Origin: Candidatus Corynebacterium faecipullorum
GTDB taxonomy: Bacteria; Actinomycetota; Actinomycetes; Mycobacteriales; Mycobacteriaceae
Length of the DNA stretch: 9,224 bases
NCBI GenBank assembly: GCA_019114925.1
Contig: DXEO01000160.1
Span: 1-9,224 of the forward strand
Direction of reading: 5' to 3'
Made by a program: the position numbers and the translations under genes. Below are positions 1-6,461 of this stretch, in pieces. The notes under the pieces were generated by a model. That model worked only from the letters and a program-made list of their open reading frames with translations, had not been told where the DNA came from and searched no databases. How positions within the stretch are numbered: the stretch's first letter is position 1; each line of letters opens with the position of its first letter.

Positions 1-207
1 CTTGGTGAGCGCCTTCATTTCATTATGGAAACGGGCGCGGGAAGCTTCATCACGGACCTCATCCAACAGCACCTTGACGGCGAGCTCACGGGAAAGGTCC
101 GGATCCGTGGCATGAAAAACCTGCCCCATGCCGCCTTCACCTAGCAGGTACACGTTGGTGTAGCGCTTCTGCTGGGTCAGCCATTGCACGAAGTAGGAAT
201 TAGTCAC
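1..207 (-). CDS. Ser/Thr protein kinase, N-terminal fragment (gene continues past the left edge)
   Basis: Reverse-strand translation from GTG at 207 gives 69 residues that form the start of a Hanks-type kinase N-lobe. It shows the glycine-rich loop GEGGMG (residues 23-28), the ATP-anchoring lysine in LAVKVL (K45), and a helix-C segment with a candidate salt-bridge glutamate (E63). The enzyme should transfer phosphate from ATP to Ser/Thr. Family members in this group usually carry a C-terminal membrane segment and an outside domain, but that part is outside the window. The frame runs open to base 1. GTG 207 is the likely start; GTG 189 is an alternative, and neither has a strong ribosome binding site. 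The next gene (352, plus strand) is divergent. The subtype (PknA/B/L-like or lineage-specific) cannot be decided from the N-lobe. Confidence 0.9.
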   Translation of the reverse strand, partial: MTNSYFVQWLTQQKRYTNVYLLGEGGMGQVFHATDPDLSRELAVKVLLDEVRDEASRARFHNEMKALTK

Positions 208-351
208 TGCCCCATTGGACCATATGTACTTGGCAGCATGATGTTGCCATGTCCCAACGCCCCCAAATGGAGGGTACTTAAGCGCGGTTCCGTCCAGTGT
301 TGCAAGGCCGGTTATGCTACGTGTTGTTCTCTACTGTTTTCCAAGGACCCT
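208..351. promoter_or_regulatory. Divergent intergenic region between kinase and membrane protein
   Basis: These 144 bases separate the divergent starts at 207 (minus) and 352 (plus), so both promoters should lie here. For the plus gene, TATGCT (313-318) and TACTGT (332-337) fit the actinobacterial TANNNT -10 pattern, but neither has a clear -35. No convincing -10 is seen for the kinase. The promoter assignment is inferred from position. Confidence 0.35.
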
Positions 352-1020
352 ATGACGACCCCAGGATTTGGCACTAACCATCACGAGCATAAGACTCCTA
401 CACCGGTGTCGGGCCAGCCTCGACAGCCCCAATCGGAGCAGCGCAACCTCGTTCCGATCATCTGCGCGATCGCAATTCTCATTGCGCTGGTGATCGCAGG
501 CCTCGTAATCTGGTACGACGTCCGCTCCACCAGCCAACAAACGTCCAACGCCAGCGAAACCTCGGAGCAGACAGCCCCTCAGGAGGAGGCTGCCACCCCA
601 GAGGAGACTGCTGCGCAGGAAGATGAAGAAGCAGACGACACACAAGCACCGAGCGAGCAGGCTCCAGGAACATCAGTGAGTGCCGGGGCTGCCGACGTCC
701 CCGAGGGGCTCACTGCTGCCGGTTGGTCCGATTTCCCTGAGGCACGCTGCCAACAGGGTGAGGATATGATCTTCGCCGCGCATGGCACCGATCCCGATTC
801 ACACATTGTGGTCTGTGAGAAACAGGACTCCCTCTTCTACCGCGGTGTCTGGCCCAGCGGCGCTGCCTTTGGCCCGGCGCGTGGTGAAGGTGATTCCTTC
901 AGCGCCACGATTCTTGATCCAACCAGCGGGAAAGACACCGGCTCCGTGCTGAACATCCGCGGCACGGACTATGACATCGACGGCGAGGCCGGCGAATTCG
1001 AGGACTACTGGCCGCGCTAG
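352..1020 (+). CDS. Single-pass membrane protein with acidic linker and two-Cys extracellular domain
   Basis: The product has 222 residues, starting at ATG 352 with AAGGA four bases upstream. The open frame extends upstream to 184, but that part (Cys-rich, unlike the rest) is probably not translated. Layout: a short polar N-terminus (1-32) containing PGFG, a membrane helix (about 33-55), an acidic Glu/Ala/Gln linker (58-118), then a compact domain (120-222) with Cys133 and Cys155 and the stretch FYRGVWPSG. With the N-terminus inside, the domain lies outside the membrane, where the cysteines could form a disulfide. It has the same layout as the genes at 2003-2926 and 3198-4031. It is divergent from the kinase and convergent, with a 23-base gap, to the lipoprotein gene. 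I do not recognise a named family; a sensor or partner of the kinase is an inference from context. Confidence 0.8.
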   Translation: MTTPGFGTNHHEHKTPTPVSGQPRQPQSEQRNLVPIICAIAILIALVIAGLVIWYDVRSTSQQTSNASETSEQTAPQEEAATPEETAAQEDEEADDTQAPSEQAPGTSVSAGAADVPEGLTAAGWSDFPEARCQQGEDMIFAAHGTDPDSHIVVCEKQDSLFYRGVWPSGAAFGPARGEGDSFSATILDPTSGKDTGSVLNIRGTDYDIDGEAGEFEDYWPR

Positions 1021-1043
1021 CGCCTTTACATCGCTCGTGCTTC

Positions 1044-1985
1044 TTAAACAGCACCCTGCTGGCATCCCGCATCGGGCCACTCGACCTCTGCGGCGGCCAG
1101 TTGTTTGACCACGCGGCTCAGCATTTGCTGCGCTTCGCCATAATCGCCGGAGGGCGCTGCGGCATAGATCGCCACTGCCACCGTGTGCCCGCCTAGGGTG
1201 ATTAATCCCATCTGGCGGGCTTCATAGGAGCCGTCCTCGGCCGGCCCCCATCCGCCTTTCATCACCGCGCCCTCTAAAGTCCGGAGGCCATAGTTCTGTG
1301 CGGGATCCGGCTGTCCCATGGCTGCGAGGATCGGATCCGCGCCTTCTTGGCACCCCAGCGCTGCGGTGAATTCTGCTTGTTCGGACACCGACCACTGGGT
1401 TTGGCCGAAGGCGCTGAAACCGGGGCGCGGTGGCGTAGCGGGGACCGTGGTTGTGCCAATGATGGCCTGGGTGGCTTGTGCGGCCTGTGCTCCCCCACCG
1501 AGGGCCTCCCAGAGAGAATCGGCCGCGGCGTTATCGGAATAAGTGATCGCCCGGGATATGGTATCGGGATCCGCCACCCCGGCGCGTTCGGCGGCGATGG
1601 CCAACGGGACTTTCGCGGTGGACCACGCTGCAAGCGGACCTGTGATGCCGGCCGCTGCAACGGTTCCTGAGCCGGCCACCGCGATTCCGGTGCCGGGATT
1701 GTCTGCGGCGATGGCGTCGACGGCTTCCTGAAGGTCGGTGGCTTGAATCACGGTTGGTTCCTTGTCGAGGGCTGAATCAGCGGCGGGTCCATCAGATACC
1801 TCTGCCCCGGAGTCAGGCAGCGTGGGCTGCGGGCTGCTCGCCGGAGCGCTGGGCTCAGGCGTGGAGACATCACCAATAGTGCAGGCGCTTAGCGACGCCC
1901 CCGCGAGCCCCACCAGCGCTGCCAGTACTGCCCTCCGGCGCTGCGGCTGTGCGGGGCTGTGGCCTCGGATTGCTACCTCTTTCAT
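1044..1985 (-). CDS. Lipoprotein with penicillin-binding / class A beta-lactamase-like serine hydrolase domain
   Basis: The product has 313 residues from ATG 1985, which has AGGCGG six bases upstream. An in-frame ATG at 2003 overlaps the stop of the gene before it but lacks such a site. A signal sequence RRRAVLAALVG leads to the lipobox LSAC (Cys35), so the mature protein should be a lipoprotein; the RRAVL run is Tat-like. A Pro/Ser linker (40-80) precedes the hydrolase domain. That domain has the three active-site motifs of the serine beta-lactamase/PBP superfamily: STAK (S122, K125), SDN (150-152) and KGG (243-245, in place of KTG). No ExxLN omega-loop motif is seen after SDN, so the deacylating Glu of true class A enzymes seems to be missing. 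Cys212 and Cys308 could pair. A peptidoglycan carboxypeptidase-like or beta-lactam-binding role is more likely than resistance. Confidence 0.85.
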   Translation of the reverse strand: MKEVAIRGHSPAQPQRRRAVLAALVGLAGASLSACTIGDVSTPEPSAPASSPQPTLPDSGAEVSDGPAADSALDKEPTVIQATDLQEAVDAIAADNPGTGIAVAGSGTVAAAGITGPLAAWSTAKVPLAIAAERAGVADPDTISRAITYSDNAAADSLWEALGGGAQAAQATQAIIGTTTVPATPPRPGFSAFGQTQWSVSEQAEFTAALGCQEGADPILAAMGQPDPAQNYGLRTLEGAVMKGGWGPAEDGSYEARQMGLITLGGHTVAVAIYAAAPSGDYGEAQQMLSRVVKQLAAAEVEWPDAGCQQGAV

Positions 1986-2002
1986 TGTTGACCGCCTGAG
2001 CA

Positions 2003-2926
2003 TTAGAGGATGAGCACAACCGCGTTGTTGCCGCCAGTACAGGTGACAAATTCACCGTTATCGGAGCAACCCATGGTGTAGGTGATCTTGGTAACTGGGC
2101 TGAAGGCCTTAATGGTGGCATCCAGCTCGCGGGTTTCCACGTAGTGCTTGACGTACTCATCGCGCACAACGTTGGCGAAAGGTTCCGTCGTTTCCACTGT
2201 TCCACGGTAGACACTGTTGAAGTTGCCGCCCGGTTCGTTGTTGCGCGCGGCGTCGTTCGCCGGAATCGCTCCCTCAGGCAAGTCAGGGTGCTCGGGGCGC
2301 TTTTGCGACTGCGAGGTTGTCGTGGGCTGCTCTGTCGTCTTTTCAGAGTTCTCCGCGCTCCCCGCGCTCTCCGTGTCATCCTGTGCGCTCTCGTTCTGCT
2401 CGGTGAATTGCGCGGTGGTCAGGGGCGAGCCGGCTTGGGAACTTGAGTCGGCATGCTTGAAGAAAAAGATGTAGGCCAGCGCAGCCATAACGAGGACGAC
2501 CGCCAGGATCAGCACGGCGATAAGCACAAACTTGCCGGAGTTGGAGGAGCTGCCGCTTCCGCCACTCCCCTGAGAATAGCCAGCGGGGTACCCTGCTGGC
2601 TGCTGGGCATACTGTCCACTACCGTCCTGCGGCATTTGCTGGGACGAGAATTGCTGCGTCTGGAACTGCTGTTGTTGGCCGTACTGGCCCGATTCACCGG
2701 AGGCAACAAAGGGGTTTGAGTAATTGCGCTCGCCGGATTGCGCATAATTCTGATTGTTTCCCGTGTTCTGCGGGTAGCTCTGGGGCGGCAGGGGGCGCTG
2801 TTGCGTCGGCGGCGCTTCAAAATCCGCGGTTTCCGGGTGGGAATCTTTACGGGAAGGCTGCGGCTGGCCGCTATTTCCCTGCGGGTGCTGTGCGCCGAAT
2901 CCATGGTTGCGATCTGAGTCAGTCAC
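2003..2926 (-). CDS. Gln/Pro-rich single-pass membrane protein with C-terminal two-Cys extracellular domain
   Basis: The product has 307 residues from GTG 2926, with a strong GGAGG five bases upstream. The N-terminal 130 residues are low-complexity (Gln, Pro, Gly, Ser, Tyr; a GFG near residue 9-11) and should be cytoplasmic. A membrane helix follows (about 132-156), then an acidic Ser/Glu/Thr linker (160-212) and a domain (about 215-307) that ends in a Cys pair (C287, C296) within MGCSDNGEFVTCTGGNNAVV. This C-terminal end resembles a domain I associate with corynebacterial envelope proteins, but I cannot name it. The stop TAA lies 17 bases before the ATG 1985 start of the lipoprotein gene, so the two form an operon. 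A sensing or scaffold role at the envelope is inferred only from layout and neighbours. Confidence 0.82.
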   Translation of the reverse strand: MTDSDRNHGFGAQHPQGNSGQPQPSRKDSHPETADFEAPPTQQRPLPPQSYPQNTGNNQNYAQSGERNYSNPFVASGESGQYGQQQQFQTQQFSSQQMPQDGSGQYAQQPAGYPAGYSQGSGGSGSSSNSGKFVLIAVLILAVVLVMAALAYIFFFKHADSSSQAGSPLTTAQFTEQNESAQDDTESAGSAENSEKTTEQPTTTSQSQKRPEHPDLPEGAIPANDAARNNEPGGNFNSVYRGTVETTEPFANVVRDEYVKHYVETRELDATIKAFSPVTKITYTMGCSDNGEFVTCTGGNNAVVLIL

Positions 2927-3197
2927 CGAAGCCTCCGTAGATCTAGACGTTCTGGTTATGCCCTATGGGCGTTTTCTATCTTTCTTATCTTTGCACAGCT
3001 ACCACGGCTGTGGTGAGGTTCGTGCGTCGTTCTTCAGTCACGACGCCGTATTTCCACGACTTTTTCGATTCTGGTGGGGAGTATTCCCACGAGTTTGTAT
3101 CTCTGCCCGCGCGGACAGCGGTAGAGGGTTTAGATTATTAGAGGTATCTCAATGCTCTATCTCCCCTGTGCACGGAAAGGTTGTTATTCTCCCGGTC
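2927..3197. promoter_or_regulatory. Divergent promoter region with inverted repeats
   Basis: These 271 bases lie between the divergent starts at 2926 and 3198. For the plus gene, TAGATT (3131-3136) fits the TANANT -10 consensus and would start transcription near 3143; no -35 is visible. A 17-base near-perfect inverted repeat lies at 3074-3090 (GTGGGGA-gta-TTCCCAC, one G-T pair). Two overlapping short ones lie at 2994-3014 (CACAGC...GCTGTG and ACCAC...GTGGT). The minus-strand operon has GGAGGC (2931-2936) as its ribosome binding site, but its -10 is not clear. The repeats are seen; their use as operators is inferred. Confidence 0.45.
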
Positions 3198-4031
3198 ATG
3201 ACGTTTCCTACCGGCCCTTCGGGCACTCCGCCACGCAATTCCGGTTCCTCCGGCTTCGGTTCACCCGCTCCGGGGTTTGGCCGCCCCGGCGCCCCCGGCG
3301 GTGCTAACGGCCCGCAACAGGCCGGCCCGGGCAGTTCTCCGAGCGGGTTCGGCAACACTCCACCGTTTGGTGGGCAATCTGCTACCCCCAGCTCACAGCC
3401 TTTCGGCGGGAGTGCTCCAACTCCGCCGAGTCCGCCTCAACCCACCACGTACACCGCTCCGGAACCGCCGAAGGGCAAAGGTCGTTTCAGCGGTGCCATC
3501 GCCGCGCTGATTGCTCTGCTCGTCATCCTGGCTGTCGTTCTCGGCGTCAGTGCGTGGTTTATCTGGGGACGCGAGTCCTCCGACGCCAGCCACACCGGTG
3601 TTTCCTCCGAACCGACCTCAACAGCCACGCTTTCGGGAACTCCTCTTGCTACCAGCGGCCGTATCGATACCGACCTGGAAGCAGACGGCGTGGTCATTGC
3701 CCGCACTTTCTTCCCGGATTCCTATGTCTCGCGCTCCGGCAGCACCAACATCGCTGATGTACAGCTGGCCGAAGGCCATAGCCAACTCAACGCGGTCTTT
3801 GGTTTCAGCGATGACCGCGAAAATTCCGATGTTGCCAGCGCCACCGTTACCGTCAACAGTGCTGACGGTGCTGAGCTCGCTTCCTTCGAAGTCTCGGCAG
3901 AGGAGGCTGTCGAAATGCCCATCAACATCGCAGACCACCAGGACCTGCGCTTTACTTTTACCTATAAAGACACCGACGGCAATCCTGCGGACAACACTGG
4001 CTTCGCGGTGGCTTCCCTCCACGCGCAGTAG
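3198..4031 (+). CDS. Single-pass membrane protein with extracellular NPCBM-like domain
   Basis: The product has 277 residues from ATG 3198. The open frame continues upstream (GTG 3168 is possible), but the Pro/Gly-rich start MTFPTGPSG matches its neighbours in style. The ribosome binding site is poor: GGAAAGG lies 17 bases away. Layout: a cytoplasmic Pro/Gly/Ser-rich region (1-95) with repeated GFG and PFGG motifs, a membrane helix (about 98-123), a Ser/Thr linker, and an outside domain (about 155-277). The outside domain reads like an NPCBM/NEW2 beta-sandwich: a hydrophobic strand ending in AVFGFSDD, then alternating strands (ATVTV, LASFEV), then DLRFTFTY and a final FAVASLHA strand. NPCBM domains are linked to carbohydrate binding in glycosidases, so a cell-wall or arabinogalactan ligand is possible but inferred. 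The gene is monocistronic, divergent from 2003-2926. Confidence 0.8.
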   Translation: MTFPTGPSGTPPRNSGSSGFGSPAPGFGRPGAPGGANGPQQAGPGSSPSGFGNTPPFGGQSATPSSQPFGGSAPTPPSPPQPTTYTAPEPPKGKGRFSGAIAALIALLVILAVVLGVSAWFIWGRESSDASHTGVSSEPTSTATLSGTPLATSGRIDTDLEADGVVIARTFFPDSYVSRSGSTNIADVQLAEGHSQLNAVFGFSDDRENSDVASATVTVNSADGAELASFEVSAEEAVEMPINIADHQDLRFTFTYKDTDGNPADNTGFAVASLHAQ

Positions 4032-4157
4032 TGCACCCCTCACGCAGTGGCTCCGCATCTGCCCTAGTTGTCAAAACTATTGCCTGTTTTCGAATGATAG
4101 GGCGATCTTCGTCGTTTAGGGCAGTAGTTGGCCTCTAGGGACAACTCCCATGTATGC

Positions 4158-4210
4158 GAAAGCCGCCTCCCCTTCCCACGCAGTGACGCGCTGGAATGAA
4201 GGAGGCGGCT
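4158..4210 (-). terminator. Stem-loop downstream of purH, likely terminator
   Basis: A perfect 10-base inverted repeat (AGCCGCCTCC at 4161-4170, GGAGGCGGCT at 4201-4210) encloses a 30-base loop, with TTCC/GGAA (4173-4176 and 4194-4197) adding inner pairs. On the minus strand the stem is followed by TTTCGC, a weak T-run, so it fits purH termination better than plus-strand termination. The long loop and short T-run lower confidence. Confidence 0.5.
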
Positions 4211-4213
4211 GTG

Positions 4214-4230
4214 CGCTGCCCACGGCAGCG
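4214..4230 (-). terminator. Small perfect hairpin 13 bases after the purH stop
   Basis: CGCTGCC (4214-4220) and GGCAGCG (4224-4230) form a 7-bp GC-rich stem with a 3-base loop. It has no T-run on either strand, so alone it is not a classical intrinsic terminator. It may protect the purH mRNA end or act together with the larger stem at 4161-4210. Confidence 0.4.
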
Positions 4231-4243
4231 GCATATTCAGGGT

Positions 4244-5776
4244 TTAGTGGAAGAAGTGGCGAGTGCCGGTGAAGTACATGGTCACCCCGGCCTTTTTGGC
4301 GGCCTCGATGACTTCCTCATCGCGGATGGAGCCACCCGGCTGCACCACGGCCTTCACGCCGGCTTCGAGGAGAACCTCCAGGCCATCGGCAAACGGGAAG
4401 AAAGCATCGGAAGCAGCGAAGGAACCTTCGGTGCGGTTGGCGCCGTCGGCCAGCGTGTTAGCGCGCTCCACCGCGAGCTTGGCGGAATCGACGCGGTTGA
4501 CCTGGCCCATGCCGACACCCACGGTGGCGTTGTCCTTGGCCAGCAGGATGGCGTTGGACTTCACCGCGCGCACGGACCGCCAGGCGAATTCGAGCTGTGC
4601 CAAGTCAGACTCGTTCAGTGCCTCACCCGCAGCCAGCGTCCAGTTGGCCGGGTTATCGCCCTCTGCCTGGTAGGTATCAGGCTCCTGGGTGAGAACGCCG
4701 CCGGAGATGAACTTAACTTCCTCCTTCGGCGCTTCATACTCTGCCTGCAGCACGCGCAGGTTCTTCTTGGCCTTGAGAACCTCGACGGCGCCCTCTTCGT
4801 AGGACGGAGCCACGATAACCTCGGTGAAGATCTCCTTGACCTGCTCGGCCATCTCCACGGTGACCTCGCGGTTGACAGCAATGACGCCGCCGAAAGCGGA
4901 CATCGGGTCGCAGGCGTGAGCCGCGCGGTGAGCAGCCGCGATGGACTCCTCAGACACCGCGATGCCGCACGGGTTGGCGTGCTTGATGATGGCCACGCAC
5001 GGGCGCTCATGATCCCAGGCGGCGCGCCAGGCGGCGTCAGCATCCTGGTAGTTGTTGTAGCTCATCTCCTTGCCGTTGAACTGCTTCGCATTGGCCAAAC
5101 CAGTGGTGCCGATGCGGGTCACGGTCGCGGACTGGTGGGAGTTCTCGCCGTAGCGCAGCGGGGTGGTCACCTCGCCGTCGCTGAGCTGTTCGACGAACCA
5201 TGCGGACACCGCGGCGTCGTAATCAGCGGTGTGCAGGAAAGCATCGCGGGCGAGGCCCCGACGCTCTTCCAAGGTGAAGCCGCCATTGGCCACGGCCTCA
5301 GCCACATCGCCGTAGCGGGCTGGATCCACGACGACAGCAACGGAAGGGTGGTTCTTGGCAGCCGCGCGCACCATGGATGGACCACCGATATCGATCTGCT
5401 CCACGCAGCCATCAAAGTCCGCGCCGGAAGCCACAGTCTCGCGGAATGGGTACAGGTTGACCACGACGAGCTGGAAGGGCTCTACCTCCAGCTCCTCCAA
5501 CTGCTTCAGGTGGTCCTCCTTGCGGGTATCCGCGAGGATTCCTGCGTGCACGCGCGGATGCAGGGTCTTCACGCGGCCTTCGAGGCACTCCGGGAAGCCG
5601 GTGAGCTTCTCGACGGGCGTGACATCAATGCCCAAGTCCGCGATCTTCTTCGCGGTGGAACCGGTGGAAACGATCTCCACGCCAGCGTTATCAAGTGACC
5701 GGGCAAGGTCTTCCAGGCCGGTCTTGTCATAAACGCTAATTAGCGCGCGCTTGATGTTCTTACGATCTTCGCTCAT
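4244..5776 (-). CDS. purH: Bifunctional AICAR transformylase / IMP cyclohydrolase
   Basis: The product has 510 residues (about 530 in E. coli) and catalyses the last two steps of IMP synthesis in the cytoplasm: formyl transfer from 10-formyl-THF to AICAR, then ring closure. The N-terminal MGS-like cyclohydrolase domain (about 8-150) shows ISVYDKTGLEDLA, the VKTLHP loop (69-74, K70) and DIGGPSM (129-135). The C-terminal transformylase domain shows RYGENSHQ (208-215), QFNGKEMSYNNYQDADAAW, the catalytic Lys-His pair in AIIKHANPCGIA (K265, H266), SDAFFPFADGLE and QPGGSIRDEEVI, and ends TGTRHFFH. RYGENSHQ has Ser where most homologues have Pro. ATG 5776 is the only sensible start: the frame runs back to the purN stop without another. 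GGAAGG lies 16 bases upstream, farther than usual. It follows purN by 39 bases, probably as one operon. Confidence 0.98.
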   Translation of the reverse strand: MSEDRKNIKRALISVYDKTGLEDLARSLDNAGVEIVSTGSTAKKIADLGIDVTPVEKLTGFPECLEGRVKTLHPRVHAGILADTRKEDHLKQLEELEVEPFQLVVVNLYPFRETVASGADFDGCVEQIDIGGPSMVRAAAKNHPSVAVVVDPARYGDVAEAVANGGFTLEERRGLARDAFLHTADYDAAVSAWFVEQLSDGEVTTPLRYGENSHQSATVTRIGTTGLANAKQFNGKEMSYNNYQDADAAWRAAWDHERPCVAIIKHANPCGIAVSEESIAAAHRAAHACDPMSAFGGVIAVNREVTVEMAEQVKEIFTEVIVAPSYEEGAVEVLKAKKNLRVLQAEYEAPKEEVKFISGGVLTQEPDTYQAEGDNPANWTLAAGEALNESDLAQLEFAWRSVRAVKSNAILLAKDNATVGVGMGQVNRVDSAKLAVERANTLADGANRTEGSFAASDAFFPFADGLEVLLEAGVKAVVQPGGSIRDEEVIEAAKKAGVTMYFTGTRHFFH

Positions 5777-5815
5777 GGTACGGGGACTTAAGCCTTCCTT
5801 GCGGTAATGAGATAG

Positions 5816-6421
5816 TTAAAGCTGAATGCTGAGTTCCTCGCCCTCCACGCGCATGGCGCGAAGGACGGCAACGATGAGTTCTCTTTCGACCACTTTGATG
5901 CGCTCGTGCAAACTGGCTTCATCATCCTCTGGCAGGACCCGGACGGGTTCCTGGGCAATGATGGAGCCGGTATCGACACCAGCATCAACGAAATGGACAG
6001 TCGAGCCTGTGACCTTGGCGCCATAATCCAGCGCATCGCGCACGCCATGCGCGCCTTTGAAGGCAGGCAAGAGCGCAGGGTGAGTATTGATGGTGCGACC
6101 TTCGAAGCGATCCAGAAAATCCTTCCCCAGGATCTTCATAAAACCTGCGGAAACAACAACGTCTGGTTGCGCAGTATCCACTGCGGCAACCAGACGCTTA
6201 TTCCATTCAGTGCGGTCAGCACCCATCTCTACAACCTCGGTGGCGATTCCCGCCGCCTGTGCGCGCTCAATGCCTTGGCAGGGCACGTCCGCGATGACTT
6301 TCACAACGCTGTAGTGCTCATCCTGGCCATCCAAAATGGCCTGCAATAAAGAGCCGGTTCCAGAAACCAGAACCACGACGTTGAGGCGGGCAGTAGCAGC
6401 GGGCTGATGCGGTATAGTCAC
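5816..6421 (-). CDS. purN: Phosphoribosylglycinamide formyltransferase (GAR transformylase)
   Basis: The product has 201 residues and moves the formyl group of 10-formyl-THF to GAR, the third step of purine synthesis, in the cytoplasm. The phosphate-binding loop is SGTGSLLQAIL (20-30). The catalytic residues are N112 and H114 in INTHPALLP, and D150 in VTGSTVHFVDAGVDTG, with the same 38-residue spacing as N106 and D144 of E. coli PurN. The start is GTG 6421: a TAG stop lies two codons upstream in frame, and no other start precedes the first beta strand (LNVVVLVSG). No ribosome binding site is seen, but a -10-like TAGGCT sits seven bases upstream, which suggests a leaderless mRNA. The DUF6350 gene ends 40 bases upstream on the same strand. 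Confidence 0.97.
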   Translation of the reverse strand: MTIPHQPAATARLNVVVLVSGTGSLLQAILDGQDEHYSVVKVIADVPCQGIERAQAAGIATEVVEMGADRTEWNKRLVAAVDTAQPDVVVSAGFMKILGKDFLDRFEGRTINTHPALLPAFKGAHGVRDALDYGAKVTGSTVHFVDAGVDTGSIIAQEPVRVLPEDDEASLHERIKVVERELIVAVLRAMRVEGEELSIQL

Positions 6422-6428
6422 GCGCTAC

Positions 6429-6434
6429 AGCCTA
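6429..6434 (-). promoter_or_regulatory. Putative -10 box of a leaderless purN promoter
   Basis: Minus-strand TAGGCT fits TANNNT and ends seven bases before the GTG at 6421, placing the transcription start at or next to the first base of the start codon. No -35 is seen at 6452-6457 (CTCCGG). The lack of a Shine-Dalgarno sequence supports the leaderless reading. Confidence 0.5.
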
Positions 6435-6461
6435 GCCGCTACCGCCGCGAACCGGAGAATT

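Larger units (their letters stand above)
4032..4243. other. Convergent intergenic region with hairpins and spaced TAGGG repeats
   Basis: These 212 bases lie between the 3' ends of the 3198-4031 gene (plus) and purH (minus). They contain the purH-side hairpins listed separately and three TAGGG copies starting at 4098, 4117 and 4136 (exact 19-base steps). An inverted copy lies at 4062-4066, and an 8-base inverted repeat CTGCCCTA (4059-4066) pairs with TAGGGCAG (4117-4124). The nonamer CACGCAGTG occurs at 4041-4049 and 4177-4185. No strong terminator with a T-run is seen for the plus-strand gene, and no small gene is convincing. Confidence 0.4.

Noticed and set aside
184..351. N-terminal extension of the 352-1020 gene (Met at 184)
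   Set aside because: It overlaps the kinase start on the other strand, is Cys-rich and unlike the polar GFG-type starts of the neighbours, while ATG 352 has a ribosome site.
1014..1027. Palindrome GCGCTAGCGC followed by TTT at the end of the 352-1020 gene
   Set aside because: The stem is too short with no real loop, and the T-run is only three bases, so it is not called a terminator.
3152..3306. 50-codon reading frame MLYLPCARK... with GAGG seven bases upstream
   Set aside because: The ribosome site is decent, but most of the frame lies inside the 3198 gene, and the Arg/Pro-rich product looks like a shifted frame of Gly/Pro codons. A leader peptide role cannot be supported.
4065..4085. TAGTT-GTCAA-AACTA hairpin after the 3198-4031 gene
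   Set aside because: It is only five mostly A-T pairs without a proper T-run, so it is too weak to call a terminator.
4061..4140. Possible small RNA or tRNA-like gene in the convergent spacer
   Set aside because: No acceptor stem with correct spacing, T-loop or anticodon arm can be drawn, and no promoter is clear.
4196..5698. 500-codon open frame on the plus strand
   Set aside because: It is wholly antisense to purH, whose motifs are unmistakable. The translation is His/Leu/Gly-rich with no family features, as expected for the mirror frame of a GC-rich gene.
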